From Paraburkholderia aromaticivorans (lineage in GTDB: Bacteria > Pseudomonadota > Gammaproteobacteria > Burkholderiales > Burkholderiaceae), in assembly GCF_012689525.1 (NCBI RefSeq), contig NZ_CP051515.1, forward strand, positions 1,674,001-1,738,000: a DNA stretch of 64,000 nucleotides, read 5' to 3'. Of this stretch, positions 36,185 to 44,855 are shown in pieces. The first letter of the stretch is position 1; the number at the start of each line of letters is the position of its first letter. The translations under genes were made by a program, and so were the position numbers. The notes beneath the pieces are model-generated. The model did no database searches. It was not told where the DNA came from and saw only the letters and a list, made by a program, of their open reading frames with translations.

Positions 36185-37240
36185 ATGAAGTCTGCGTTCA
36201 CCGCTGGAAAACTGTTCGGCGACCGGCAGCTGAATTTTCTGCTGATCGTCAACGTGCTCGTCGTGCTGGTCGCGACCTGGCTCTCGCGCGGTCAATTCGT
36301 CGACATCGATAATCTGCAGTCGATGGGCGGCCAGTTGCCCGAGCTGGGCCTGCTCGCGCTCGGCATCATGCTCTCGATGGTGTCGGGCAACGGCGGCATC
36401 GACCTGTCCGGCGTCGGGCTTGCCAACCTGTCCGGCATGGTCGCCGCGCTGATCGTGCCGCGCTTCGTCAACGGCGACGACTCGCCCGCGCTCTACACGT
36501 CGCTGTTCTGCGTGATCGTGGTGGTGATGGGTTTGCTCGGCGGAATGCTGAATGGCGTGGTGATCGCGCGCCTCAGACTCACGCCGATTCTCTGTACGCT
36601 CGGCACGCAGTTGCTGTTCACCGGCTTCGCGGTGGTGCTCAGCAACGGCGCGTCGGTGCATGTCGATTACGTGGACCCGTTGTCGAACATCGGCAATGGC
36701 ACAGTGTTTCAGGTGCCGATCGCGTTCTGCATCTTTATCGCCGCGGTGATCGTGCTGGGATGGCTGCTCAAGCGCAGTCCGTTCGGCCTGCGCCTCTATC
36801 TGATGGGCACCAATCCGAAGGCGGCGTTTTATGCCGGCATTCCGCGCGCGCGCATGCTGATCACGACCTATGCGATGTGCGGCATGCTCGCGTCGCTGGC
36901 CGGGTTGATCAGCGCGACGCATACGTCGAGCGCGAAATGGGACTACGGCAACTCCTATCTGCTGATCGCGATCCTGATCGCGGTGATGGGCGGCGTGAAT
37001 CCCGCCGGCGGACACGGCCGCATCATCTGCGTGTTTTTTGCCGCGACGGTGCTGCAGTTTCTCTCCAGCCTGTTCAATCTGATGGGCGTGTCGCAGTTTT
37101 TCGGCGACTGCGCGTGGGGGTTTCTGTTGCTGCTGTCGCTCGCGTTTGCGGGTGGCGAACGGGTGCGTGCGATTTTCGGCTTCGGCGGTGGAAGTAGCGC
37201 GGGTGCTTCGAGTGCGGCAACTTCGGCGCCCAAGCGTTAG
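36185..37240 (+). CDS. Sugar ABC transporter permease (set 2a), RbsC family
   Basis: A 351-residue RbsC-type permease (MLSMVSGNGGIDLSGVGLAN replaces the usual DLSVGS motif; later GTNPKAAFYAGIPRARMLIT and AVMGGVNPAGGHG). The start at ATG 36185 is chosen over a TTG at 36155 without a ribosome-binding site. An AGGAG lies 12 bases upstream, slightly far. It pairs with a second permease at 40057, so the second transporter is a heterodimer. Follows the kinase by 34 bp. Confidence 0.93.
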   Translation: MKSAFTAGKLFGDRQLNFLLIVNVLVVLVATWLSRGQFVDIDNLQSMGGQLPELGLLALGIMLSMVSGNGGIDLSGVGLANLSGMVAALIVPRFVNGDDSPALYTSLFCVIVVVMGLLGGMLNGVVIARLRLTPILCTLGTQLLFTGFAVVLSNGASVHVDYVDPLSNIGNGTVFQVPIAFCIFIAAVIVLGWLLKRSPFGLRLYLMGTNPKAAFYAGIPRARMLITTYAMCGMLASLAGLISATHTSSAKWDYGNSYLLIAILIAVMGGVNPAGGHGRIICVFFAATVLQFLSSLFNLMGVSQFFGDCAWGFLLLLSLAFAGGERVRAIFGFGGGSSAGASSAATSAPKR

Positions 37241-37399
37241 AGGTGCCGCAAGGTTCGCTACCGGTCGGACTCGTGCGTTTCGCCTTGCGCACTTAAGCGC
37301 AGGCAGGCACGGAACAAAGTTTCAGTACGCGGCGGACAACGAGCCCAGGCTGTCCGTGACGGTGAAGTGGGCGACATCGAACGATAAAGGAGACATCGC

Positions 37400-38404
37400 A
37401 TGAAATTGACTCGACTGGGTGCCGCGCTTGCAGCAGGCGCGCTGACGGTAGGCGTAATCGCTGCCGCGCAGGCTGCCACGAACGAAACGATCGTCACGGT
37501 CGTCAAGGTGACCGGCATCAACTGGTTCAACCGCATGGACGACGGCGTCAAGCAGTTCGCCAAAGACAACCCCAACATAAACGCGTATCAGACCGGCCCC
37601 GGCCGTGCGGACGCGGCGCAGCAACTGAAGATCATCGAAGACCTGATTGCCAAGAAGGTCACGGCCATCGCCGTGGTGCCCTACGATCCGCCGACGCTCG
37701 AACCCGCGCTGAAGAAAGCGATGGATCGCGGCATCAAGGTGGTCACGCATGAAGCGGACAACGCCAAGAACACGATGGTCGACATCGAGGCCTTCGACAA
37801 CACCGCCTATGGCGCCGGCCTGAACGAGCGTCTCGCCTCGTGCATGCACGACGACGGCAAGTGGGCCGTGCTGGTCGGCTCGCTCGGCAGCCGCTCGCAG
37901 GTGCAATGGGCGGACGGCGGCATCGGCAACGCCAAGGCCAAGTATCCGAAGATGAACCTGGTCGAGCCGAAGCTCGAAACCAATAACGACGGCGAGCGCG
38001 CCTATGAAGTCGCCAAGGAAGTGCTGCGCAAGCATCCGGACCTGAAGGGCTTCCAGGGCTCGTCGTCGCTCGACGTGATCGGCATTGGCCGCGCGGTGGA
38101 AGAGGCCGGCATGCAGGGCAAGATCTGCGTCTACGGCACGGGTCTGCCGACGGAAGCCGGCAAGTTCCTCGAAAGCGGCGCCGTCAACGGCATCGCGTTC
38201 TGGGATCCGAAGCTCGCCGGCATCGCGATGAACAAGGTCGCGCAGATGCTGGTGGAAGGCAAGACGGTTGAAAACGGCGCGGACCTCGGCATTCCGGGCT
38301 ACACGAAGGTGACGGTCGCGAAGGGTCCGGGCAAGGGCATCATCGTGCGCGGGCAGGGCTGGGTGAACGTCGATAAGTCGAACTACAAGCAGTATCCGTT
38401 CTGA
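37400..38404 (+). CDS. Sugar ABC transporter periplasmic binding protein (set 2)
   Basis: A 334-residue RbsB-type binding protein. The signal peptide (LGAALAAGALTVGVIAAAQA) precedes the binding fold (TVVKVTGINWFNRMDDGVKQ, DLIAKKVTAIAVVPYDPPTL, VVTHEADNAKNTMVDIEAFD). Relatives of this subtype are annotated as autoinducer-2 or rhamnose binding proteins, so the name is open. A strong AAAGGAG precedes the ATG. A hairpin after the stop likely protects its mRNA. Confidence 0.92.
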   Translation: MKLTRLGAALAAGALTVGVIAAAQAATNETIVTVVKVTGINWFNRMDDGVKQFAKDNPNINAYQTGPGRADAAQQLKIIEDLIAKKVTAIAVVPYDPPTLEPALKKAMDRGIKVVTHEADNAKNTMVDIEAFDNTAYGAGLNERLASCMHDDGKWAVLVGSLGSRSQVQWADGGIGNAKAKYPKMNLVEPKLETNNDGERAYEVAKEVLRKHPDLKGFQGSSSLDVIGIGRAVEEAGMQGKICVYGTGLPTEAGKFLESGAVNGIAFWDPKLAGIAMNKVAQMLVEGKTVENGADLGIPGYTKVTVAKGPGKGIIVRGQGWVNVDKSNYKQYPF

Positions 38405-38439
38405 ACTTTGCGGCTTTTAGTTTTTGTTTCATGTGTCAT

Positions 38440-38461
38440 GGCGTCCTCGAAAGGGGACGCC
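38440..38461 (+). promoter_or_regulatory. Intercistronic hairpin after the binding-protein gene
   Basis: Nine-pair stem closing a GAAA tetraloop (GGCGTCCTC gaaa GGGGACGCC, with one G-U pair), 35 bp past the binding-protein stop and 20 bp before the ATPase start. There is no U tract. The position matches the mRNA-stabilising hairpins that give excess binding protein over transporter subunits. Confidence 0.5.
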
Positions 38462-38481
38462 TCAACCTGCGACCCGCTCCA

Positions 38482-40041
38482 ATGAATCAAGACGCAACCT
38501 CACCTGAGTCACCGCAGTCTGAAGCGTCGCAGCCGTTTCTGGAGGTTGTCGGCGTGCACAAGCGCTTCACCGGCGTGCATGCGTTGCGCGGCGTGAGCCT
38601 GTCGTTCGAGCGCGGTCAGATCTATCACCTGCTCGGCGAAAACGGTTGCGGCAAGAGCACGCTCATCAAGATCATCTCCGGCGCGCAGCCGCCCGACGAA
38701 GGTGAACTCATCATCGAAGGCGTGCGGCATGCGCGGCTCTCCGCGCTCGAATCGCTCGCCGCCGGCATCGAAACTGTTTACCAAGATCTCTCGCTGCTGC
38801 CGAACATGAACGTGACCGAAAACGTCGCGCTCACGTCCGAGCTGGCGATGCACGCGGGCAAGCTGGCGCGCACCTTCGACCGCCGCGAGCTGGCGCGCAC
38901 GGCGGCGCGCGCGCTCGAAGCGGTCGGCTTGCCCGGCAACGCGGAGTTTCAGGCGACGCTGATCGAGCAATTGCCGCTCGCCACGCGGCAACTCGTGGCG
39001 ATTGCCCGTGCGATCGCCAGCGAGGCGAAGTTCGTCATCATGGACGAACCCACCACATCGCTCACGCAGAAGGAAGTCGACAATCTGATTGCCGTCCTCG
39101 CCAATCTGCGCTCGCAAGGTGTCACCGTGCTGTTCGTTAGCCATAAGCTCGACGAGTGTTATGCGATCGGCGGCGAAGTGATCGTGCTGCGCGACGGCCA
39201 GAAAATGGCGCAAGGACCGATCGCGCAATTCACCAAGCCGCAGATCAGCGAGCTGATGACGGGACGGCATCTGTCGAATGAACGCTATCGCGAAGGCGCC
39301 TGCGAGCCCAACGTCGTGCTCGATGTGCGAGGTTATACGCGCGCCGGCCAGTTCAGCGATGTGTCGTTCGCGCTGCACGGCGGCGAGATTCTCGGCATTA
39401 CCGGTCTGCTCGACTCGGGCCGCAACGAACTCGCGCGCGCGCTCGCGGGCGTCGCGCCGGCGCAATCCGGGCAGGTGATGCTCGACGGCAAGGCCGTTGC
39501 ATTGCGCACGCCCTCGGACGCCAAGGAGCATCGCATCGGCTATGTGCCGGAAGACCGCCTGAACGAAGGGCTCTTTCTCGACAAGCCGATCCGTGACAAC
39601 GTGATCACCGCGATGATCTCCAGCTTGCGCGACCGCTTCGGCCAGATCGACCGTGCCCGTGCGCAGGCGCTCGCGGAGCAGACGGTGAAGGATTTGCAAA
39701 TCGCCACGCCGGGTGTCGACAAGCCTGTGCAATCGCTGTCGGGCGGCAACCAGCAGCGCGTGCTGATCGGCCGCTGGCTCGCCATCGACCCGCGCGTGCT
39801 GATCCTGCATGGACCGACGGTCGGCGTCGACGTCGGCTCGAAGGACATCATTTACCGCATCATGCAACGCCTCTCGCAACGCGGCATCGGCATCATTCTG
39901 ATCAGCGACGATTTGCCGGAACTGCTGCAGAACTGCGACCGCATCCTGATGATGAAGAAAGGGCGTGTGGCTAGCGAATACCAGGCCGACACGTTGAGCG
40001 AAGCCGATCTGTATCACGCGCTGCTTTCGGAAGCCGCATAA
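38482..40041 (+). CDS. Sugar ABC transporter ATPase (set 2)
   Basis: A 519-residue RbsA-type double ATPase. Cassette 1 is canonical (GENGCGKST, VIMDEPTTSL). In cassette 2 the P-loop is degenerate (TGLLDSGRNE), the signature LSGGNQQRVL is intact, and Walker B reads LILHGPTVGVDVG, with His-Gly in place of Asp-Glu, so it should not hydrolyse ATP. The start ATG 38482 is chosen because the longer frame runs into the hairpin. Powers the permease pair at 36185 and 40057. Confidence 0.92.
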   Translation: MNQDATSPESPQSEASQPFLEVVGVHKRFTGVHALRGVSLSFERGQIYHLLGENGCGKSTLIKIISGAQPPDEGELIIEGVRHARLSALESLAAGIETVYQDLSLLPNMNVTENVALTSELAMHAGKLARTFDRRELARTAARALEAVGLPGNAEFQATLIEQLPLATRQLVAIARAIASEAKFVIMDEPTTSLTQKEVDNLIAVLANLRSQGVTVLFVSHKLDECYAIGGEVIVLRDGQKMAQGPIAQFTKPQISELMTGRHLSNERYREGACEPNVVLDVRGYTRAGQFSDVSFALHGGEILGITGLLDSGRNELARALAGVAPAQSGQVMLDGKAVALRTPSDAKEHRIGYVPEDRLNEGLFLDKPIRDNVITAMISSLRDRFGQIDRARAQALAEQTVKDLQIATPGVDKPVQSLSGGNQQRVLIGRWLAIDPRVLILHGPTVGVDVGSKDIIYRIMQRLSQRGIGIILISDDLPELLQNCDRILMMKKGRVASEYQADTLSEADLYHALLSEAA

Positions 40042-40056
40042 AGGACGTTCCCATTT

Positions 40057-41115
40057 ATGAACTCGCGCATCGATTCGCGCCTGAACCAGACCATGACCAC
40101 CCCGACCGTCGTCGAAGTCGCCCCCGAGGTCAAGCCGCCGAGCTTGCGGGCCAAGCTCGCGCGCAATCCCGAATGGTTCACCCTGGCATTGATCGCGGTG
40201 ACGTGCCTGATTGTCGGTGCGATCAATCCGCGCTTCTTCCAGTTAGCCACGCTGTTCGACCTGTTGCATTCGGCGACCACGATGTCGCTGTTCGCGCTGG
40301 GCACGCTCGTAGTGCTGGCGTCCGGCGGGATCGATGTGTCGTTCACCGCCATTGCCGCGCTGACGATGTACGGCATCACCAAGGCCGTCTTCGCGTGGTG
40401 GCCGGATGCGCCGTTCGCGTTGATCCTGATCACGAGCGCGCTCGGCGGCGTCGTGCTCGGCATCGTCAACGGGCTGCTGGTGCACCGTCTGAAAGCGCCT
40501 TCTCTGATCGTCACGATCGGCACGCAGTATCTGTATCGCGGACTGTTGCTGACGTTCATCGGCACGACGTTCTTCATGAACATTCCGCACAGCATGGATC
40601 GCTTCGGCCGCATTCCGCTCTTTTTCTATCACACCGCTGATGGCTTGCGCGCCGTGCTGCCGGTGTCGGTCGTAGCGCTGGTGGCGGCCGCGCTGGTCAC
40701 GTGGTGGCTCCTGAATCGCACGATGATGGGACGCGGCGTCTATGCGATGGGCGGCAGCCTCGCGATTGCCGAGCGGCTCGGCTACAACCTGCGCGCGATC
40801 CATCTGTTCGTATTCGGCTATACCGGCATGCTCGCCGGCATCGCGGGCATTCTGCACGTGTCGAACAACCGGCTCGCCAATCCATTCGATCTGGTGGGTA
40901 CGGAACTCGATGTGATCGCTGCTGTGATTCTGGGCGGCGCGCGCATTACGGGCGGCACGGGGACGGTGGCCGGCACGCTGCTTGGCGTGGTGCTGGTCAC
41001 GCTGATCAATAGCGTGCTGATTCTGGTGGGCGTGCCGAGCACCTGGCAGAAGGTGATTATCGGCGCGTTTATTCTGATCGCCGGGACGCTGTTCGCCTTG
41101 CAGCGCAAGAACTGA
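40057..41115 (+). CDS. Sugar ABC transporter permease (set 2b), RbsC family
   Basis: A 352-residue RbsC-type permease with LVVLASGGIDVSFTAIAALT, LLVHRLKAPSLIVTIGTQYL and ILGGARITGGTGTVAGTLLG. It follows the ATPase by 15 bp and ends the operon. Together with the permease at 36185 it would form the membrane channel. A long hairpin at 41128-41157 separates it from the convergent DeoR gene. Confidence 0.94.
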   Translation: MNSRIDSRLNQTMTTPTVVEVAPEVKPPSLRAKLARNPEWFTLALIAVTCLIVGAINPRFFQLATLFDLLHSATTMSLFALGTLVVLASGGIDVSFTAIAALTMYGITKAVFAWWPDAPFALILITSALGGVVLGIVNGLLVHRLKAPSLIVTIGTQYLYRGLLLTFIGTTFFMNIPHSMDRFGRIPLFFYHTADGLRAVLPVSVVALVAAALVTWWLLNRTMMGRGVYAMGGSLAIAERLGYNLRAIHLFVFGYTGMLAGIAGILHVSNNRLANPFDLVGTELDVIAAVILGGARITGGTGTVAGTLLGVVLVTLINSVLILVGVPSTWQKVIIGAFILIAGTLFALQRKN

Positions 41116-41127
41116 AGACCTGGATCT

Positions 41128-41157
41128 GCGGCCTCCGCGTTGCGAGCGGGGGGCCGC
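41128..41157. terminator. Bidirectional hairpin between permease and DeoR genes
   Basis: GCGGCC-T-CCGC pairs with GCGG-GG-GGCCGC around a GTTGCGA loop. It lies between two convergent stops only 66 bp apart. U tracts are poor on both sides, so efficiency is uncertain. Confidence 0.55.
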
Positions 41158-41181
41158 AAATGCAGAGGCGAGCAAGCGCGC

Positions 41182-41907
41182 CTAGCGGCGCTTGCGGTGC
41201 TCCTGGCCTTTCTCGGTGATGATGGAATCGAAGTCGTCGACTTGCGAGAAGCGCACGGCTTTAACGACGCCGAACTTGCTCTGGTCTACCACCAGATGCC
41301 GCTCGACTGCGCTCGCCATGGCCGCCTGTTTGAGCGCGACCTCATGAAAATTCCAGCACGTCACGCCGCGCGCCGCGTCCACGCCGCCGGCCGAAATGAA
41401 CGCCTTGTTGATGCCCATGCGACGCAGCATCTCCAGACTTTCTTCGCCCGCGAACGAATCGGAAGAAGGTACATAGACGCCGCCCAGCAGAATCATCCGC
41501 ACATTGGGTTTGCGACGCAAAATCTCCGCGACGTTCAGCGAATAGCACACCACCGTGACATGCCGCTCGACCGGAATGAGCCGGGCCAGTGTGGTGAGCG
41601 TCGTGCCGCAGTCGATGAACAGCGTCTCGTTGTTGCCGATGAGTCCCGCCGCGATCGCCGACGCCTCGGCTTTGGCCTGTGCAAAGTGGTCTTTCTCTTC
41701 TTCGAGTGAGTAGCCGGCGTTATTGGGGACGTCGGTCGCGCTGACGATATAGCCGCCGAGATACGTGAATCGCTCGGGACTGCCGGCGATGTCGCGCCGG
41801 ACAGTCATTTCCGAAACGCCCAGCAGGCCGGCGGCGTCGCGCAGACGCATCACGTTTTGCCTGCCCAGTGCATCGGCAAGGGCGCGGAGGCGGTCGGGTT
41901 TCAGCAT
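41182..41907 (-). CDS. DeoR-family transcriptional regulator
   Basis: A 241-residue sugar-operon repressor. The N-terminal HTH (RLRDAAGLLGVSEMTVRRDI) is followed by a sugar-phosphate-sensing domain with ETLFIDCGTTLTTLARLIPV and the GGVY motif, typical of DeoR/GlpR. It probably senses a phosphorylated intermediate, such as deoxyribose-5-phosphate, and controls the adjacent transporters and enzymes. A matching 13-bp element lies before its own gene and before deoC. Confidence 0.92.
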   Translation of the reverse strand: MLKPDRLRALADALGRQNVMRLRDAAGLLGVSEMTVRRDIAGSPERFTYLGGYIVSATDVPNNAGYSLEEEKDHFAQAKAEASAIAAGLIGNNETLFIDCGTTLTTLARLIPVERHVTVVCYSLNVAEILRRKPNVRMILLGGVYVPSSDSFAGEESLEMLRRMGINKAFISAGGVDAARGVTCWNFHEVALKQAAMASAVERHLVVDQSKFGVVKAVRFSQVDDFDSIITEKGQEHRKRR

Positions 41908-41936
41908 GGAGATCCTGTCGCGCAGTGAGGAAGGGC

Positions 41937-41972
41937 GTTATGTTTTGTTCGATTTGGTGAAAGAATTATAAC
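41937..41972. promoter_or_regulatory. Putative DeoR operator at its own promoter
   Basis: GTTATGTTTTGTT at 41937 and, inverted, GTTATAATTCTTT (41972-41960) form an imperfect palindrome 30 bp upstream of the regulator start. The second half-site is nearly the motif at 31478-31490 upstream of deoC, suggesting autoregulation. Confidence 0.5.
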
Positions 41973-42102
41973 AAGAGGCGGTGCGCACGGCGAGCGAGAT
42001 CGACGCCGACGCACCCGATGTCATGCGTATTTCTGTCATTCAGTTGGGTTAAGTGCAGCTTACATTCACGGCTCAAACTTAATCCCAAAGAGGACACAAT
42101 CC

Positions 42103-42310
42103 GTGAACCACTCCTACCGCATCGCGGTGATCGGCTGCTGCATGGCCGTCTCTGCCTGTCTGCGAATACCAGTTTCGCTGCGTCAGACGCAAGCTCGTCT
42201 TCATCTGTCACGCTCTCCGGCATCATCGACACAGGCGTCGAATTCCTGACCAGTGCCTCATCCACCAAAGGCCAGACTCACGACGTCACGCGCCTGACCT
42301 CCGGTCTTCG
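42103..42310 (+). pseudogene. 5' fragment of a Burkholderia-type porin
   Basis: Begins with AGAGGACAC and a GTG start, a signal peptide (NHSYRIAVIGCCMAVSAC), one frameshift, then the mature N-terminus SSSVTLSGIIDTGVEFLTSA, typical of Gram-negative porins of the OpcP/OmpC-like group. After about 70 codons the sequence runs into the end of the inverted neighbouring gene. It is non-functional. Confidence 0.75.
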
Positions 42311-42726
42311 AGTTTGCTCTTGGCTTTCGATGAGCTGCCGCTGACATCCGTCTTCGTCGAGGTCGTTTCGTTAGCCGAACCAAACTTGAATTCGATGTTG
42401 CGGCCGCTACTGTCGTCGCGTTCGCGCATTGAATAGCCGGCTTGTTTCACGGCGCACGTACCCGGCGAATCATAGTAGAGCACGGTACGATCGTTATCGG
42501 CGGCGAAGCTGCCCGTGACGGTGCGGTCGAAGCCGTTTGCCGCGAGACTCGCTTGCAGGTCGGTGAGAAAGCGGTTGGCCGTGGCAGCCGGCTGGCTCGC
42601 GAAATCCGCGGGATTGAGCGGTACCTTATATTCGCGGCTGCCGACGGACGGCGTGCCCGCGTGCGAGACGCTGCTGGCGAACAGCAATGCAACGGTTCCT
42701 GCATGATGCCATCTAATCTTTGTCAT
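42300..42726 (-). pseudogene. Truncated secreted hypothetical protein
   Basis: Starts MTKIRWHHAGTVALLF with signal peptide ending VSHAG, then ADFASQPAATANRFLTDLQA and TVLYYDSPGTCAVKQAGYSM, a pattern seen in periplasmic proteins with a CYTH-like or similar domain. The open frame continues to 42286 but loses protein character at KSKLEDRRSGA, where it enters the porin fragment. Both genes are cut at the same point, a deletion junction near 42300. Confidence 0.55.
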
Positions 42727-42841
42727 TTCGGTTCTCATGGATTGAAAGGGTACAGCCCCTTCAATTCATGGGTCGCTGAGTGACAGCAGCATGTTCGACA
42801 GAGAGGTGAACTCGACGACATTCGGCACTTCACACCGTGGC

Positions 42842-42859
42842 CTCAGGGAATTACCTGAG
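42842..42859. promoter_or_regulatory. Perfect 6-6-6 palindrome upstream of the phosphoesterase
   Basis: CTCAGG-N6-CCTGAG, 80 bp before the start of the phosphoesterase gene. It is a possible operator; no regulator gene is adjacent. Confidence 0.35.
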
Positions 42860-42939
42860 ACGCGAAAGCCATGGTTTTCGCCTACCTTTTCCGATACTGA
42901 ATCGGTTTGCGGCGAATGCCGGGTGCTCAAGGAGCTTCA

Positions 42940-44313
42940 ATGACTGCTTTGGACCAGATTGACACCATCGTGATCGTCATGATGGAAAACCGTTCCTTCG
43001 ATCACGCACTCGGCTATCTGAGCCTGAACGGCAGCCAGGTCAACGGCCTTTCCGCAGATCCGGCGTGGCAGGCGAACTTCATCAACGCATACAACGGCAA
43101 GCAATATCCCATTCATGCATTGGGTCCGACTGGACCGGCCATCTCGGATCCGCCTCACGACCGCGCCCCGATCGCCACGCAGATCAACACGCCGTGTGTG
43201 CCGGGAGGATGCCCGGAACTCGGCGGATTCGTGCAGAGCTATGCCACCCGCACACCGGCACCGTCGAATCTGGCCGACGTGATGGGTTATTACGACGCTC
43301 GCACTGTGCCCACCTTCGACTTTCTCGCGAAACACTTCACCGTGTGCGACAACTGGTTTGCTCCGTTGCCCTCGGGAACTCAGGCCAATCGCCTGATGGC
43401 GATGGCAGGGACTAGCCTTATCAGCGACAACGTGCAAGGGTTGAGCTTTCTGCCCGATCAGCCACTTGCCTACGATTGGCTCCGCCAGCGCGGCATACCT
43501 TGGTGTGTCTATCAGTCGGGGAGCTTCTTTCCGTTCTTCAGCCTGATGAAGGATTGGCTTCCGGAAATCCTGCTGTCCTTGACCCTGCCGCTCAACGATG
43601 CAGGCGGCAACTTCCGGCGGTATTCGAGGTTTGCTCGTGACTGGCAGGGCAACAGCATTCTGCCGAAAGTAATTTTCATCGAACCGGAATATACCGACGG
43701 TCCTCATAACACCGCTAACGACGATCATTGTCCAACGGGGATGGCCGGAGGGCAGGCGTTCGTCGCCGATATTTACCGGACTTTGATTTCGAATCCGACC
43801 AGGTGGAATGAGACGCTGCTGATCGTGACGTACGACGAGCACGGCGGGTTCTTCGATCACATGGCGCCTTTGGACATTGCGGCCGACATCGCGGGATATT
43901 CCTTCAAGACCACCGGTCTGCGCGTGCCGGCTTTGCTGGTGTCGCCGTATGTCACGCCAGGCGGCGTCTTCTCGGGAAAACTCGACCACACGGCAGTGCT
44001 GCAGATGCTTGCGGAGAAGTTTGACTCGCAGAAGCAGTATTCCGCTGCTGTCAGCACTCGCAATGCGCAACTCGACCGGTTGGCGAGCGCTCTGAATAGT
44101 CAGCCTGTGGTTCAACCTCCGCCTGCGTTGGCGGGTGCGCCGATACAGGCCACGGCAGCTGCATTTAACGGGACGGTGCAAGCGGGAGTGTCGGATACGA
44201 CGCAGGCTTTCCATAATGTCGCGCTGCAGGTGGCAAGGGATCATCCGCAGTTGCTGACGTCGCCGCAGTGGACGGGGCTGGCGGAATACCTTTCTGTGTA
44301 TGGGAAGCATTGA
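42940..44313 (+). CDS. Phosphoesterase (phospholipase C/AcpA-like family)
   Basis: A 457-residue protein of the phosphoesterase family PF04185, related to non-haemolytic phospholipases C and acid phosphatase AcpA. Metal/nucleophile motifs are IVIVMMENRSFDHALGYL at the start, PSGTQANRLMAMAGTS in the middle and VTYDEHGGFFDHMAP near residue 305. There is no signal peptide: the sequence opens MTALDQIDTIVIVMM directly. AAGGAGCTTCA gives the start at 42940 rather than an upstream in-frame codon. Substrate unknown; phosphate release from lipids or esters is the family expectation. Confidence 0.9.
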   Translation: MTALDQIDTIVIVMMENRSFDHALGYLSLNGSQVNGLSADPAWQANFINAYNGKQYPIHALGPTGPAISDPPHDRAPIATQINTPCVPGGCPELGGFVQSYATRTPAPSNLADVMGYYDARTVPTFDFLAKHFTVCDNWFAPLPSGTQANRLMAMAGTSLISDNVQGLSFLPDQPLAYDWLRQRGIPWCVYQSGSFFPFFSLMKDWLPEILLSLTLPLNDAGGNFRRYSRFARDWQGNSILPKVIFIEPEYTDGPHNTANDDHCPTGMAGGQAFVADIYRTLISNPTRWNETLLIVTYDEHGGFFDHMAPLDIAADIAGYSFKTTGLRVPALLVSPYVTPGGVFSGKLDHTAVLQMLAEKFDSQKQYSAAVSTRNAQLDRLASALNSQPVVQPPPALAGAPIQATAAAFNGTVQAGVSDTTQAFHNVALQVARDHPQLLTSPQWTGLAEYLSVYGKH

Positions 44314-44855
44314 GGGAGAGGCCGTGCGATGACGGAACGCTTTCCGGGGCACGTTGAAACGAACGCTTCCTCGAAGCCGAAGGCGCCGACATCGCGCTGC
44401 GCAGCGCGTTCGCGCTTTATTCAAGGCTGATCGGACTCGGGTCTCATCGACTGCCCGAGATGGACGAGATCGCGACGGTTTCGCCTCAGTACCACGACAA
44501 TCAATTGCGAGGCGCGGAAGGGCACAGGGAGGCGTGCAAGCTTATTCCCAATGCGAAGCTATTCGCTTCAATGTTGCCATGGGCGCGCCGCCTATGCCGC
44601 TTTGCCCATCTGCATTTGCCCACACCCCCGAAAACTCTGAGCGCGGAAGTCAGCATCGCGTGATCCGGTTCACTCCGATCTTTCTTATGCGTGCGCAGGA
44701 ATCCAAATACGGAATTCTTTGTTCACTTCAATACGGCGTGCGGATAACGTATTTCACTTCCCATAGCGACGCGGCATAAAACGCCCGCGCTTCATTGCGC
44801 AAGGTTTCAGGAGATCGGTCGTGAGCAGTACAGGCTACAGCCACCGGAGTGATGC
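44314..44855. other. Gene-poor stretch with a possible remnant
   Basis: About 540 bp. A plus-strand reading (44387-44600) gives ADIALRSAFALYSRLIGLGS, then PEMDEIATVSPQYHDNQLRG, protein-like but unrecognised and with no start. The rest, 44650-44855, is the probable promoter region of the tonB operon. A 141-codon open frame at 44354 has poor composition and is not accepted as a gene. Confidence 0.4.

Noticed and set aside
39790..39830. HGP Walker B as evidence of a dead ATPase gene
   Set aside because: One degenerate site is normal in RbsA-type double ATPases; the first cassette is intact.
44354..44779. 141-codon plus-strand frame
   Set aside because: Arg/Ser-rich shadow-like composition, no ribosome-binding site, no recognisable pattern.
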